A DNA stretch of 64,000 bases from Oscarella lobularis (GCF_947507565.1 NC_089183.1:682001-746000), one strand, 5' to 3'. Numbered from the stretch's first letter, positions 1 to 12,895 are shown. Translations and numbers: made by a program. Notes: a model not told the origin generated them from the sequence alone.

Positions 1-483
1 CATGCTCTAGCTGGTGTTCGGGGAATCAACTTGGCTCACTGCCAGTACGTGCCTGTTCTCTCTTCTCTGTTGTGGGGCCAGCTCTCTGACAAGCTCTGAG
101 AAGTCTTCCTGCTGACGCCAGAAACTCTTTGCTCTAAACTTTTCGTCTACGGTAAGAAGAGCACACCTTTCTTTGTTTCAAGACCTGCGTAGAGTTTGAT
201 GCCCTTTGCTATATGTAGTATGATTTAGTTAGCAAAGTTCACGCACTTGGCAACCAAGTTGAGCTTTTGAATACCCTTCTTCCTTTTCCGACAGCATTTA
301 TGACTCTTTATCTTGGCTTGTATAATTCTCACCCTAGCTACAGAATAACTTCTGGACTTCCCTGATTAAAAAGCGCTGCGTGCTAACTACTTCAAGTTGC
401 ATTGTCTTGCCGCGTACATTGCTTCTTTATCGTACTGAAACTGAAATTTACCTTTACACTGTAGTGGTTCTGCGCATGCGTTG
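1..483 (+). promoter_or_regulatory. Upstream region and probable 5' UTR of the ankyrin/vWA gene
   Basis: No protein is supported here. A donor-like GGTAAG near 151 and a pyrimidine-rich acceptor ending in TGTAG near 464 would make a 5' UTR intron, leaving the start ATG at 484 about 20 nt into the next exon. A GCATGC palindrome lies just before the start. Promoter elements cannot be assigned with confidence. Confidence 0.35.
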
Positions 484-3400
484 ATGGAACAAAAATTTGA
501 AACGGCGTTAAAGAATTTTCACTCTTCCTTGGAGACACTACTAAATGAACAGCTGCATCTTTCAGACGAAATTCGGCAACTCTTGACAGAATTGAGCAGC
601 CTCGTCGACAATTCGCGTGATGAATTTCCGGAAGATTTTCTCCTGGCGTCCTTAGTGAGCGTAAACAAACGCCTGGTTAAGATACGAAACAGTTTGAAGC
701 GCAAAAAGGCACCTGCAGCGACAGAAATCGAAATGTTGCAAAAAATATTGGCAGATCTACAAAGCATCGCCGCTCGTAGCGCTTCAAGGGGCGGGCTGAG
801 GGCGAGTGACCTGATTATGACAAGTAAAGCGCGCGAATTTTGGATAAGCGCCTTCGGGGAAGAAGCAGATACAAGTTGGAACAACTGGGAGGAAAAGTAT
901 TCAGACTCGTTTGGTGGCGCGACATTCACAGACGACGAGCTGAGCATCTTGAAGCCGCTTCTTGGTAAGGAGATTGAATACGTAACCGCCATGCAATATA
1001 ACATTGTATATGCGTACATTTCCTAATCTGTAGAATTTTCGGTACTACGTTCTCTTGTATAGGATTCGGTGACGGACACTACGTGTCTGCCTCGAACATA
1101 GACAAATGCTGTCAACGTTTTGGCTTTCCGTTTTCCATCATAAGAAGCTGTCGAGCAAAGGATTGCAAATGCATGGAGTTTCAGTTGGACGGCTCTAGTA
1201 GCATTTGCAAAGTCGCAGGTTGCGGACACGCGAGAAGTGAGCATTTAAAGGTGGAAAGAAAGTTTGTGACAAAGAGGTCGAGACTGCATGACTCTGTCTG
1301 TAAAGGCTATATTCTCATAGAGTTTTTTTACTAGAGGAAGTAAAGCGACTCCGATGCCAACTACCGGGAGGGGCTTTACTCCTCTGCAGGTGCGTGTTTG
1401 CATTTCAGTAAAAACATTTTAGGCAGTCATACCGGTATGTTTTAATTTCACAGAAATTGATTCTTAGCGACGAATCTCAAATAAATGCTACAAATGAAGA
1501 TGGCCAAACTGCTTTACACACAGCTGCTGGATACGGAAACGATCCAGATTTGATCACAATGCTGTTGCGCAAGGGTGCTCGCTGGGACATATTAGATAAG
1601 GTACGGGCTAACGTAAATGTAACGCAACTTTTAGTTGTACGATTACTGGTACATGTAAACGTTCCGTTGCTAGTGTAAATTGGCCTTTAGAGAGTCTAAA
1701 AACAATTGTCGTGAAAATAGGCTAGATCCTTAAGGGTCTTAGTTCTCAGTTGGCGTTTCAAACGCGTGAAAAACCCGTGATTGATAAACGTCTAAAACGT
1801 TTTAAAACATTTCAGAATGGCTTTGCACCTATTCATCTCGCAGCCAGACGAGGCCAACTGGCAGCCTGCAAGGCTCTTGTTGAGTGGGACAAGAGAAATG
1901 CAGAACAACCTTCTGGAGAGAAAGCTGAAAAGAAATTGCCTTTGCATTTTGCCTGTGAAGAAGACAGACTTGAAGTGATTGAGTATTTGACCAAGGAAGC
2001 AAATGGTTTGTCCATGATATAACTCTCCCTGTATTTACGTTTGTTTTGTTTATATTTGTATTAGCTGACATCAATGGAGTCAGTGAAGTAGGAGAAACTT
2101 GTCTTTTCAGCGCTTCTATCTGTGACAATCCAAAGTCTGTTGCGCTTGCTGTTAAACTTGGTGCGGACGTCACACACAGAAACGAAGAAGACGATGCTCC
2201 AATGGATGTGCGGAGAGTCTTTCTATGATCGTTCTTTGTATTTAATTAATTTTTGGTGTTGGTTGATTAGGTGACTGCACGTGAGGGCTCGGTCAGAAGC
2301 ATGCTGACGCTCGCACGAGAGGCACCGGACACAGTTTTGCTGGAGGACAGCGAAGGAAACCAACCTCTCAGTCGATCAGCAGAAGCCAAGTCTGTTGACC
2401 TTCTTACGACACTCGGCGCCGATGTCAACCACGTCAACTGCCACGGAAAGACGGCACTTCACATGGCTGCAGCTGATCCAGCTTTGAGCGAGGTTGCAAG
2501 TCAGCTTTTGAAGAAGCTAGCAGATCCGAACGTGCCGGACAAAGATGGATGCACGCCTCTTCACGTGGCAAGTCGCATGAAGAACGAAGCGGCTGTGCAG
2601 ATTCTAGTCGAAGAAGGAAACGCAAACGTTAACGCTGCTGACAAAGAGGGAAATACGCCGTTGCTTGTTGCCCTTGACTGCAAGTTTCAGAGCGCGGCAG
2701 AGCTGCTTATTGACAAGGGAGCTGCCGTTACAGGCACTAATAGAGATGGGCTGGTATGTACCTAACAATCGTTTACTGTTATAACTATAGTACAATGATT
2801 TTTTTCTTTTTAGACGCCTTTGCACTACTGTTGCATGAACGGTTATCATCGCTTGACGGAGAGACTGGTCAAAATTGGCGCAGTTCTCGAAGCAACTGAC
2901 AGAAAAGGAAAGTCACCTTTACATTACGCTGTCGTGACAGACGTCAAGCTTGCGAAGTTCCTGGCAGAGAACGGTATTTACATATAAAATTCAAGACGAA
3001 CTTGCTCGTAAGCTCTAAAATTTAGGGGCCAACGTCTATGCGCGAGACGCGGAAGGGAACACGCCTATTGGAATGTCTCGTCGAGCTGGAGAGCTAATAA
3101 AGGATCTTGAAGAAGTTGAAATAGAACTTCTTGATTTTGCAGAAGCAGCGAAAGACGACCTGCTTGTTGCACCTGGTACTTTGAGATCTTTGTTTTGCAC
3201 GGTTTTCTGTCAACTTTTTAGGTGCGACGTTCCCTGCCAAGTGTTTTGCCGATGGGCCGGGGCTTAGCAGAGAAGGTCATGTTGACACGCGCCGCAGCTT
3301 CACGGTATTTTTGTGCGACGAAAACGGAAAGTTGAAGTCGGAAGGAGAGCATGATGTAAAAGTCACAATCAGGCAGCATTCCTCGGTGATCTAATACTCT

Positions 3401-5053
3401 TAGAAGAAGACCATAATAATTCTTTGAGTTTTCTAATACGATCCTTTAGAAATGTCTTGTAGTCAGTTCGTCTGAGGAGAGCACGGATCACGATCACGAA
3501 CTTCTTGTTCGTACCTCTGGAGACGGAACGTATCCTGTGATCTATAATATGTCTACGAGCGGCCTCTACGACATCCACATTGTGATTGACGATACACCTA
3601 TTCAAGGATCGCCGCACACTGTTGATATTCAAGAAGAAAGGCCACCAGAGCCTCCAAAAATTGAGTGGGTTGGGACGCGTGATGCATGATCTGACCGGTG
3701 ATTATGTTGTCATATTGCGCAGGAAGGTGGAATACTCACCTGCCACGTACGAAGATGAGGAAAAGAAATTTGCACTTGACGAAGGTGTTGGTGAAGTGGA
3801 TCTCGCCATTATTATTGATACAACTTCAAGCATGGGTCAGGACAGACGACTATAATGGGTAGTCTTACAGCTGTTCTGTAATTTGCTTTTGCAGGTGAAG
3901 AATTGAAAAAGCTCAGGATGTGATGCGGGAACTCGTTGAAGCCGTAAACAGCGAACCTTTGTGCTCTGATTTGAGAGTTGCTATTGTTGCTTATCGAGAC
4001 CATCCTCCAGAGGTGGCACTGATACTAATTACTGGTTTTCACATTGGCACTATTTCTTTAGGATTTCACCTATGTTACCAAAGTGTTCCCATTTACGGCA
4101 GAGATAGCACAAGTAAAGTTGGACATTGACGAGCTGTACGCTGATGGTAAAGCGAATAAAGCCGACGACTATGAACTTATAAACTTGCTGTACTAATAAT
4201 AGGTGGCGGTGATGTTCCTGAAGCTGTGGCCGACGCACTTTATGAAGTCACCAAGCTAAACTGGGATGAAACAAGCAGGCCCCACGCTGCTCGTCTAGCC
4301 GTGTTAATAGGAGACGCTCCGCCTCACGGAATAAAAGGAGTAAAAGGCGATCACTTTTCAAATGGTACCCACGTAATGGATCAATAACCGTTTTGGGATG
4401 TTTTATCGATAGGCTGTCCGGAAAAGCACGACTGCATGGTTATGGCAGAAAAGTGTCGCTCTAAAAAGATTCTCTTGTACACCGTTGTCTGTCGGGACAA
4501 CAGTTTTACCGAAAAAGCTTTTTCGGATATCGCATCAGTGTACGAAGGCCACAAGTTATGCTTTAAGCTTCAAGTACGTAGACTTGAGTCATAAACCGTT
4601 AGCGTAACAGCTGCCTTCTTGTGTTTCAGGAGAGCAGTGAGTTTATCAGTTTGATTAAAATCCAAGCACAGCATTTGTTAGACAAACATCTGACTCACTG
4701 CAGGGTGTCTGTAGAAATTATCCGGATGCCTTTGAGTGGCCCGCTTGAAAAGCGTTTAACGGAAGTTGCACGAGTGTTGGCGGAAAAGAGAATTTCCGTC
4801 AGTGCTTAGCAAACTAGCTCATTTGTCTAAGATATGTGCAAAGATTAATTGTGTTTTCTAGGTTCGTGTTATGCAACTTGATGGTGGAAAAATGTTTTTG
4901 GAATCGAGACTTTTCTGTGAGGCCGACGTTCACAACGCTCTTGAAGCTTTCGAAACTCTGGCTCGCATGGCTGGTGCTTCTCGCGACCGAAGAATGTCAG
5001 ATTGGTTGCAAAAACAGCTCTACGCGTTGAAGAAGATGGTTAAAAGTTCATAG
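484..5053 (+). CDS. CBL-like helical/EF-hand region, Cys/His cluster, ankyrin repeats, filamin Ig repeat and vWA domain protein
   Basis: About 18 exons. Boundaries read: 484-964, 1063-1261, 1335-1389, 1454-1600, 1816-2005, 2065-2207, 2271-2753, 2814-2973, 3026-3175, 3222-3385, 3450-3668, 3727-3835, ~3895/3901-4012, 4062-4146, 4203-4364, 4413-4573, 4630-4797, 4862-5053. Frames agree at every junction except the one after 3835. Order: an alpha-helical N terminus; about residues 118-180 resemble the EF-hand-like part of CBL (REFWISAFGEE, then a helix ending QRFGFPF); a Cys/His cluster (CRAKDCKC, CGHARSEH) that probably binds zinc; ankyrin repeats at about 245-665 (DGQTALHTAAGYG, DGCTPLHVASR); a filamin-type Ig repeat at about 670-785 (GSPHTVDIQ); and a vWA domain opening DLAIIIDTTSSM, the alpha-kinase-like variant of the metal site. 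No signal peptide, so probably an intracellular scaffold. Its biological role is unknown. Confidence 0.75.
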
Positions 5054-5666
5054 ACTTGAAACTTGAACTTCCGCTGCTACTTCTGTTGCTGTTGTCGCTG
5101 CTCACGGCGTTGCCGCTGCATGTGTTCGTCTGCCCGCCTATGCTGCTTTAGGTTTATTCAATACATGTTTCATTGTTTGTCTCCAGTGCTCACAGCCTCC
5201 ATGGGCTCTGTGCTTAGGGTGGCGTCAAAGTGGAGGAATTTGACCTACCCCAGCTTCCGGCGACATGAAAATTAGGTAATTACAATAAAGATTTATTTAT
5301 TTAAGGAATGGCATGACTTTGTTGCGTCCTTGTTTTGTTAGGTAAAGTTGAAAAAGAATATATAGACTAGTCACGTGGAGGGTCTGTGTACTGCGCATGC
5401 AGAAGTAATCACAAAGGATGGCTGCGGGGCCTGGCTGGCGGTCCTTTCGCACATCGCCATCTTCCTCGCCGACGCCACATCGCGCTAACGCTTCTTTCCG
5501 AGCTCATCTCGTTCATCGCTTTGTCTAGAACTCCTCCGCGGTTCTAAGCGTTTGCAGGCCATCATGCATGACATTTTGGGCTCACTCACGACGTGGCGAT
5601 ACGAAAAGGCTAAACAAGTGCAACAATATTTATGCAACAGCGTCAAACTAGCAATCCAGATGACAT
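5054..5666. other. Convergent intergenic region with poly(A) signal
   Basis: Lies between the ends of the vWA gene (+) and GTPase copy A (-). AATAAA at 5284-5289 is a plausible poly(A) signal for the + gene. A 36-codon open frame starts with an ATG near 5418 but has no recognisable similarity. Nothing else is supported. Confidence 0.4.
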
Positions 5667-7781
5667 CTACAATCTGTCAACTTCCTCTACCGTCTCCGTT
5701 TTGGTCGAACTGAGCTTCCGAAACTGAACGGCGAAAAATCCATCTTTGGACTTTATGCTCCTACGATACTCGAGAGCCAAATCGAAGTGCGGAAGATGCT
5801 CCGCGAGATCAATCAGAATCTCGTATTCTCCGTAGTGAAGCGTCTGGCGAGGAACGTTGGTGCCAGGCGAGTCGTACAGCTTTGGCTTGTCGATCTTTCC
5901 CTTGATTTCGCAGACGTTTTTTCTCGGATCGAATTGCACGGTTGGACTGGCGTGCTTCGCCTCCATGAGTATCGTTATGCTGTCAGGCCCATTCAGGATG
6001 TCGTAATTCTAAAAAAATTATCTTATTTAGCTCTGACGCCCAAATTTCTTAGACCTACAAATGGAAGAAGTGGACGTGGAGCTTCCACGTTCTTCGCCAA
6101 TCCTTCGTATCTAAACAACTAGTGTGAAGTCGTTTTCCCCCCTGTGTGGCATTAGTTAGTTCGTTTACAGGCCTGGACTTAGAACATTTGGTTTTGCTTC
6201 CGGATCTTTCAAGCAGTTCTTTGGCCAACCGCACGTCGAGGAGATGTAGAAGTTGCTACCTCTTTTCACCAAGTCGACCTTCGGCGGATTGTCGAAGTAA
6301 GCTGGTAGAAGCTCATTGGCCTTTTTGACGATATGAGAAACCGGTTCGACTTCGCTTTCACTCGTCTGTCCCTGTATCCATTGGTAGATCATTTTGAAGA
6401 TGGCACCGTTGTGAGCTTTTGCCTTTCCCGATTCGGTTAGAGGACTTCAGAAGCATTAGATAGTTGATGTACCGTACTAGTAGTGAACATTGCTATTCTT
6501 ACCTGAGGCTAGGTTTTTCTGGCTCTCTGACGACGAACACGTGCCTCATGCCTACCTTGCTGCCAGGAATCATGTTGGTGTAAAAGAACCTACAGTGGTG
6601 TGTAAATTGATAAATTACTCCAATTTGACGCGTTACCTTTGCTTAAGTCCTCCACGTTGGGTGCTGTGGTAGTCGATCCAATGTCCTTGCCTTTTATACG
6701 TTTCGACGACTTGGTCTTGAAACCGCTTCTGTCCCTCGTCCACAGAGGAACTGAGAGGGAAATTGTGAATCACGATGAGATCGTCGAACTTGTCGTGTAC
6801 ACTGATAGTCCTACGCAAAAATATATGCAATCGTCCATCAGCGTTTATTTATTTATCTACTCTTTCGTATCCTTTCCCGTTGCCAAATCGGTCAGGTTAT
6901 TTCGGTATCTTTGCTTGGCGAGACGAAGGTCTTCGAGGTACACCTGATCGCTCAACGTCATGTCGGAGACGACGACGATTGTCACCGTCGAAAGAGCAAT
7001 AGCGAGATGTTCGATGAAATGATCGACGCACTTCTTATGCTTTACGGCATTCCTGGATATCACTAAAACGTTTGAAATGCTAAGACGGTTCTCTTCCTAT
7101 ATAAATATATATACCTTCAACGGGGGCGTCGAAGCCCGCTATGTCGACGAGAGTGAACTTGGATAAACCTTCGTCTGCGCTCGTTTTCAGGCTGATTCCC
7201 TTTGTCCTATGCAGAGCGCTTTCCGGTAGCTTCGTTTTGGCGAGACGATTCAGAACAAACGTTTTTCCTTTGTTGTACAAGCCTACAGAGAAGAGTGCGT
7301 CTGAGTGCACGGCATAGACTGATACTATGACGACTTACCTAGTACAGCAATGAACATTGTTCTCAAGCGATTTCCTGAAATTTGTTCGGCCGTTCTCTGT
7401 TCCGCGGGAACTGTTATTCGTCCCGTGCATATGTCGTAAGCAACTGCTGCAGCTCCTTTCAATTGATCTATGTTTATTTCGGCTCGTTCGCTGCTTGAGT
7501 TGCGAAATTTGAATGTTTTCATTGCTGGAAAGAGGACGGGCCATCCGAGCCCAGCCGTATCGTTAGTCTCTGTGTAAGATCTTTGGTATAAATTCTATAT
7601 CCTATTCTACGCAGCCATGCATACGATCGTTCTCTTTGTTTTTGACGTCATTGTTTGCTTCGGCGGCGTAATCGATTGGTGCCGGCAGTTCGTCAATTGA
7701 GTCGAGCGGGTCAGAACTACTGCACGACAGCTGCCAGAAGGTTTCTATTTCCAAGACGATGTCGTACTCGTGAACGTCCAT
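5667..7781 (-). CDS. Large P-loop GTPase, GBP/atlastin-like (copy A, complete)
   Basis: Eight exons read on the minus strand: 7781-7625, 7524-7339, 7282-7115, 7062-6861, 6810-6637, 6589-6503, 6444-~6186 and 6008-5667. The start MDVHEYDIVLEIE is the first Met of its exon; earlier exons cannot be excluded. The G1 motif is split by an intron and reads AVLGLYNKGKTFVLN. It is followed by HRTKGIS (switch I-like) and LVDIAGFDAP (G3). This order and the GLYxxGK form recall GBP, atlastin and RHD3 GTPases, which remodel membranes or act in cell-autonomous defence. The last exon adds about 113 residues of unknown fold. Its join is unsettled: the strong donor at 6168 breaks the frame, whereas a weaker GTTCTA donor at 6185 keeps it and gives about 524 residues. 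The family is inferred from motifs only. Confidence 0.6.
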
Positions 7782-8714
7782 GGGCTGCCTATCGAGATGA
7801 ATTATTTGTACCTAATGTGAAAGATTCTAAACGTCCGCTCATCCATGCGCATTGGGGGTGTTAGAGACGCGTGTTCGATTCTTACACCTTGATGTGGCGT
7901 TGAGCCAAGAACTTTTCAGTAAAAGGAAAATATATATACAGCGTATTGCTAGAGGAAAGCAAACTCGTACGAACTCCTGTCGTATATAGAGAGGCTCAAG
8001 GGTTGGAAATTCGCGAAAAGAACTGACCTCCACCGCTCACGCAAAAACCAAGAACCTAATCAGAACCGCAGAAACGTCGACCTAGGAGAGAACTATGCCG
8101 TGAGAAACTGTTGGTATTAACAGTAAGAGTTTTCATGAGGTCGTGAGACGACTCTATGCAAGGATCCCCTGAGACTCACGGCAAATCCGTGAGAGTTGAC
8201 ATATTTTTAATTCTGCTACGGAGAACTGAGGGGGGAAAGTCCTAGAAGAGGACAAGCCGTACCTGTGAAATTGTCTACCTGTAGTCTGTAAATGATGAGG
8301 GGCGGGACTTCCCTCTCTTCCACGCTGGTGTCTACTGAGCTAATTATTGAACCGATATTTCTAGTTTGCTTTCGGCTGGAAACCTGCACGCCTATTCCAC
8401 AGTCCCTGTCTTTCATGATCAGCTTCTAGTCTACTAGCGTGTGTTAGAGACACGTGTCTCTGAGTCGAGGAATTTTGCTAAGGAAAAACAATTTTCTAGA
8501 TCCGCCTACCGTATAGTTCTCCTCGTGCCTTTCGTCAAGCTATAGGTGGCTCTTTCTAGCTGCTCAATCACATATTCTCAAACGAACAGCAAACCAACGC
8601 AGTGCACATCAACAAAAACGCTCCTTTAGAGACGCACAAGCATGCACATTGCAAGACAGACAGATAGCCAGCCAGCACGCAATAAGATGTCACACTGATG
8701 AGTCGACATCAATA
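7782..8714. other. Spacer between trefoil copy A and GTPase copy A
   Basis: No coding exon is supported. Most of it is repeated at 12030-12895 as part of the tandem duplication. It may hold the GTPase promoter and 5' UTR; an acceptor-like AG lies just upstream of the GTPase start. A GTTCGATTC box near 7870 resembles a polymerase III B box but has no convincing partner. Confidence 0.35.
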
Positions 8715-10096
8715 TCACGGGAGGATAACGATTTCAAAAAATCCTGGACCGCTAGCCAGGGGTGTGGAATCTCCCTCGGGAGGCAGAGGATTAATATTCA
8801 TTTCCATTTCACTTTCGTTTTTGACGCACATGAATTTGAGATAGACAGGTGCAAAAAGCGCGTATGAACCAGGTTCGTCGGTCTCCATTATTGCAAACGA
8901 AGTCCCTTTCTGTGTAAAAAGTCACGCCTGTAATTTAATAGGCAGCGCAAATTTCTGAGCTTACTTTGTCTGAATCGAGAGTGTCATCTGGATTTCCCCT
9001 CACATTTAACGAAGGGAATGGTACGCTTTGAAAGATGAATACGTCGCCAGTTTTCAAACCTTAAAATGAGCTACACGACGGCAGTTTGTTAATTGATTAA
9101 TTATTGATGTGATTTTTCTTGTGCTAATCGCAATCTCACTTGTCTCGTCATGAGGCTTTGGTTCAACAAGAATGACCTTCCCTTTGGACTGAACACTTAA
9201 CGCCTTGCCATTCATTTTGGAAACAAATTGACTCTTTTTCATGTCGAAGTCCTGTTCTGAACGAACAAATTTCTTGACGGTTATCTGCAATTGATCAAGC
9301 GCTGTTTTAGCTATTTGTGAACTCGTATCACCGGACAAGGAAAACATACACTAGTAAACGTAGAGGTTTGTGCTTTTTCTCCCGCCTTCTTTGGCGGAAG
9401 AATTTGCCCACTTTCGCTGACACCGATGTACTCTCCACGATATATATCGCTCTCAAATCTCACATCCGGAGAAGCTAGCTTCACATTGAAGTCACAATTC
9501 GGGTCTCCTCTAGGAGTTCCTGCCTATAATGATTTAATATATTTAAATGCGTATTGATCGATTGTTTGTACGAGCCATACAGTCAGTAGCTGATCGGAAT
9601 CAATTTTGAGCCAGGGATTAACTTCAGGTGGTGGCCGTGAATTAAAGAGAGTCCTCATCCAAGAATTTGTACGAATTTGAAGTACGATCCACTGACAGAG
9701 AGCTGCCCAGTGGACAAAAAAGTTCAAATCTTATGTTCATATTAGCCGCCGTACGGCAGTGCGCGGGACTCCTTACAAGATGTCGGGTCTGTTCCATTTC
9801 CCTTCACAGTGCCTGGACTTTCCCAAGCAAGGTATCTTTTGGTATCTTTTGGCTGCAGTTTTGGCAGCAGTTTGTAGATGCCACTCGGAAGGACGACGGG
9901 CGGAAGGACGACCCCGTCGTCCTATCATGTTTAGCGTCTCGGAAGCCGTACTAAAAGAACGCGCGCGAACGTACGTACCGTCGTCGGCTTGACAGGCCCG
10001 CTTGTCTGCATGCATGGACCGGCATCACATAGGAAATCACGACTCTGAATGCTACAGTTTCCGAGACGGCATTCTTACCGACTTACTTGCTTCCAT
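8715..10096 (-). pseudogene. Beta-trefoil-like protein, copy A, with a frameshift
   Basis: Same exon layout as the intact copy at 12896-14263. It starts MEASKS at 10096 and has repeats with YLAWESPG, NPWLKIDSD and FESDIYRGEYIGV, then an exon with FVSKMNGKALSV. Near 9056-9060 one base is missing relative to copy B (a run of three A instead of four on the + strand). This turns the frame after RRVAHFKV into a stop. A 9-nt in-frame loss follows at once. The last exon still reads cleanly to a TGA at 8715. So this is either a recent pseudogene or a single-base sequencing error. Confidence 0.55.
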
Positions 10097-10410
10097 GCCA
10101 GCGACGATAGCGTTGTTGATTTATGCACCATATGGTAAATTGCAACGGACTGCGCACGACAGAATAATTGGTAAAGGCCGCCGCCAAACGACTCGCCACA
10201 CGCAGGTAGCTTATCTCATGAGGTCCGTTGACCTTTATTTTATAGAGTGTAGTACTGCAGTAATCTTATTTAGGTCTGACGTCCGAATTTTTAAACCTAC
10301 AAATGGAAGAGGTGGAGGTGGAGCTTCCACGTTCTTCGCCAATCCTTCGTATCTAAACAACTAGTGTGAAGTCGTTTTCCCCCCTGTGTGGCATTAGTTA
10401 GTTCGTTTAC

Positions 10411-12029
10411 AGGCCTGGACTTAGAACATTTGGTTTTGCTTCCGGATCTTTCAAGCAGTTCTTTGGCCAACCGCATGTCGAGGAGATGTAGAAGTTGCTA
10501 CCTCTTTTCACCAAGTCGACCTTCGGCGGATTGTCAAAGTAAGCCGGTAGAAGCTCATTGGCCTTTTTGACGATATGAGAAACCGGTTCGACTTCGCTTT
10601 CGCTCGTCTGTCCCTGTATCCATTGGTAGATCATTTTGAAGATGGCACCGTTATGAGCTTTTGCCTTTCCCGATTCGGTTAGAGGACTTCAGAAGCATTA
10701 GATAGTTGATGAATCGTACTAGTAGTGAACATCGCTATTCTTACCTGAGGCTAGGTTTTTCTGGCTCTCTGACGACGAACACGTGCCTCATGCCTACCTT
10801 GCTGCCAGGAATCATGTTGGTGTAAAAGAACCTACAGTGGTGTGTAAATTGATAAATTACTGCAATTTGACGCGTTACCTTTGCTCAAGTCCTCCACGTT
10901 GCGTGCTGTGGTAGTCGTTCCAATGTCCTTGCCTTTTATACGTTTCGACGACTTGGTCTTGAAACCGCTTCTGTCCCTCGTCCACAGAGGAACTGAGAGG
11001 GAAATTGTGAATCACGATGAGATCGTCGAACTTGTCGTGTACACTGATAGTCCTACGCAAAAATATATGCAATCGTCCATCAGCGTTTATTTATTTATTT
11101 ATTTATCTACTCTTTCGTATCCTTTCCCGTTGCCAAATCGGTCAGGTTATTTCGGTATCTTTGCTTGGCGAGACGAAGGTCTTCGAGGTACACCTGATCG
11201 CTCAACGTCATGTCGGAGACGACGACGATTGTCACCGTCGAAAGAGCAATAGCGAGATGTTCGATGAAATGATCGACGCACTTCTTATGCTTTACGGCAT
11301 TCCTGGATATCACTAAAACGTTTGAGATGCTAAGACGGTTCTCTTCCTATATAAATATATATATATACCTTCAACGGGGGCGTCGAAGCCCGCTATGTCG
11401 ACGAGAGTGAACTTGGATAAACCTTCGTCTGCGCTCGTTTTCAGGCTGATTCCCTTTGTTCTATGCAGAGCGCTTTCCGGTAGCTTCGTTTTGGCGAGAC
11501 GATTCAGAACAAACGTTTTTCCTTTGTTGTACAAGCCTACAGAGAAGAGTGTCACTGTGTCTAGACTGATGATGATGCAGAGACCTCTTACCTAGTACAG
11601 CAATGAACATTGTTCTCAAGCGATTTCCTGAAATTTGTTCGGCCGTTCTCTGTTCCACGGGAACTGTTATTCGTCCCGTGCATATGTCGTAAGCAACTGC
11701 TGCAGCTCCTCTCAATTGATCTATGTTTATTTCGGCTCGTTCGCTGCTTGAATTGCGAAATTTGAATGTTTTCATTGCTGGAAAGAGGACGGGCCATCCG
11801 AGCCCAGCCGTATCGTTAGTCTCTGCAAGATATTTATAAATTCTATACCCAATTCCATGCAGCTATACATACGATCGTTCTCTTTGTTTTTGACATCATT
11901 GTTTGCTTCGGCGGCGTAATCGATTGGTGCCGGCAGTTCGTCAATTGAGTCGAGCGGGTCAGAAGTACTGCCCGACAGCTGCCAGAAGGTTTCTATTTCC
12001 AAGACGATGTCGTACTCGTGAACGTCCAT
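10411..12029 (-). CDS. GTPase copy B, lacking the C-terminal exon
   Basis: Near-identical to copy A: MDVHEYDIVLEIE start at 12029, first exon 12029-11873, P-loop exon near 11540-11370 with GLYNKGKTFVLN, HRTKGIS and DIAGFDAP, and exons through about 10411. Similarity to copy A continues through the next intron to about 10260 and stops where copy A has its last exon (6008-5667). Here the sequence instead runs into the upstream region of trefoil copy A. The product would lack about 113 C-terminal residues or end on intron sequence. The GTPase core is intact, so a shortened functional protein is possible. Confidence 0.55.
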
Positions 12030-12895
12030 GGGCTGCCTATACGAGATGAATTATTTGTACCTAATGTGAAGGATTCTAAATGTCCGCTCATCCATGCGCA
12101 TTGGGGGTGTCAGAGACGCGTGTTCGATTCTTACACCTTGGTGTGGCGTTGAGCCAAGAACTTTTCAGTAAAAGGAAACTATATATACAGCGTATTGTTA
12201 GAGGAAAGCAAACTCCTACGAACTCCCGTCGTATAGAGACAGGCTCAAGGGTTGGAAATTTGCAAAAAAACTGACCTCCACTGCTAACGCAAATAACCAA
12301 GAACCTAATCAGAACCCCAGAAACGTCGACCTAGGGGAGAACAATGCCGTGAGAAACTATTGGTATTGTAGAGGTTTTCGTGAGGTCGTGAGACGACTCT
12401 ATGCGAGGATCCCTGAGACTCTCCTAGAAGAGGACAAGCCGTACCTGTGAAATTGTCTACCTGTGGTCTAAATGATGAGGGGCGGGACTTCTCTCTTCCA
12501 CGCTGGTGTCTACTGAGCTAATTATTGAACCGATATTTCTAATTTGCTTTCGGCTGGAAACCTGCACGCCTATTCCACAGTCTGTCTTTCATGATCAGCT
12601 TCTAGTCTACTAGCGTGTTTTAGAGACACGTGTCTCTGAGTCGAGGAATTTTGCTAAGGAAAAAAAGGGCATACAATTTTCTAGATCCGCCTATAGTTCT
12701 CCTCGTGCCTTTCGTCAAGCTATAGGTGGCTCTTTTTAGCTGCTCAATCACATATTCTCAAACGCACAGCAAACCAACGCAGTGCACATCAACAAAAAAC
12801 GCTCCTTTAGAGACGCACAAGCATGCACATTGCAAGACAGACAGATAGCCAGCCAGCACGCAATAAGATGTCACACTGATGAGTCGACATCAATA
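12030..12895. other. Spacer between trefoil copy B and GTPase copy B
   Basis: Duplicate of 7782-8714 with scattered substitutions and small indels. No exon is supported. The last trefoil exon ends with a clean TGA at 12896-12898, which argues that trefoil and GTPase are two genes rather than one long gene. Confidence 0.35.

Noticed and set aside
1429-1440. Perfect palindrome CATACCGGTATG, also found near 18429
   Set aside because: Two copies of a 12-nt palindrome, one in an intron and one in intergenic sequence, with no shared flanks. Too little to call a regulatory element.
5418-5530. Small + strand frame starting MAAGPGWRSF
   Set aside because: Only 36 codons, no similarity recognised, no clear downstream exon.
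7855-7905. tRNA or tRNA-derived SINE suggested by GTTCGATTC (also near 12120)
   Set aside because: The B-box-like string has no convincing A box at the right distance and no cloverleaf. The second copy is explained by the tandem duplication.
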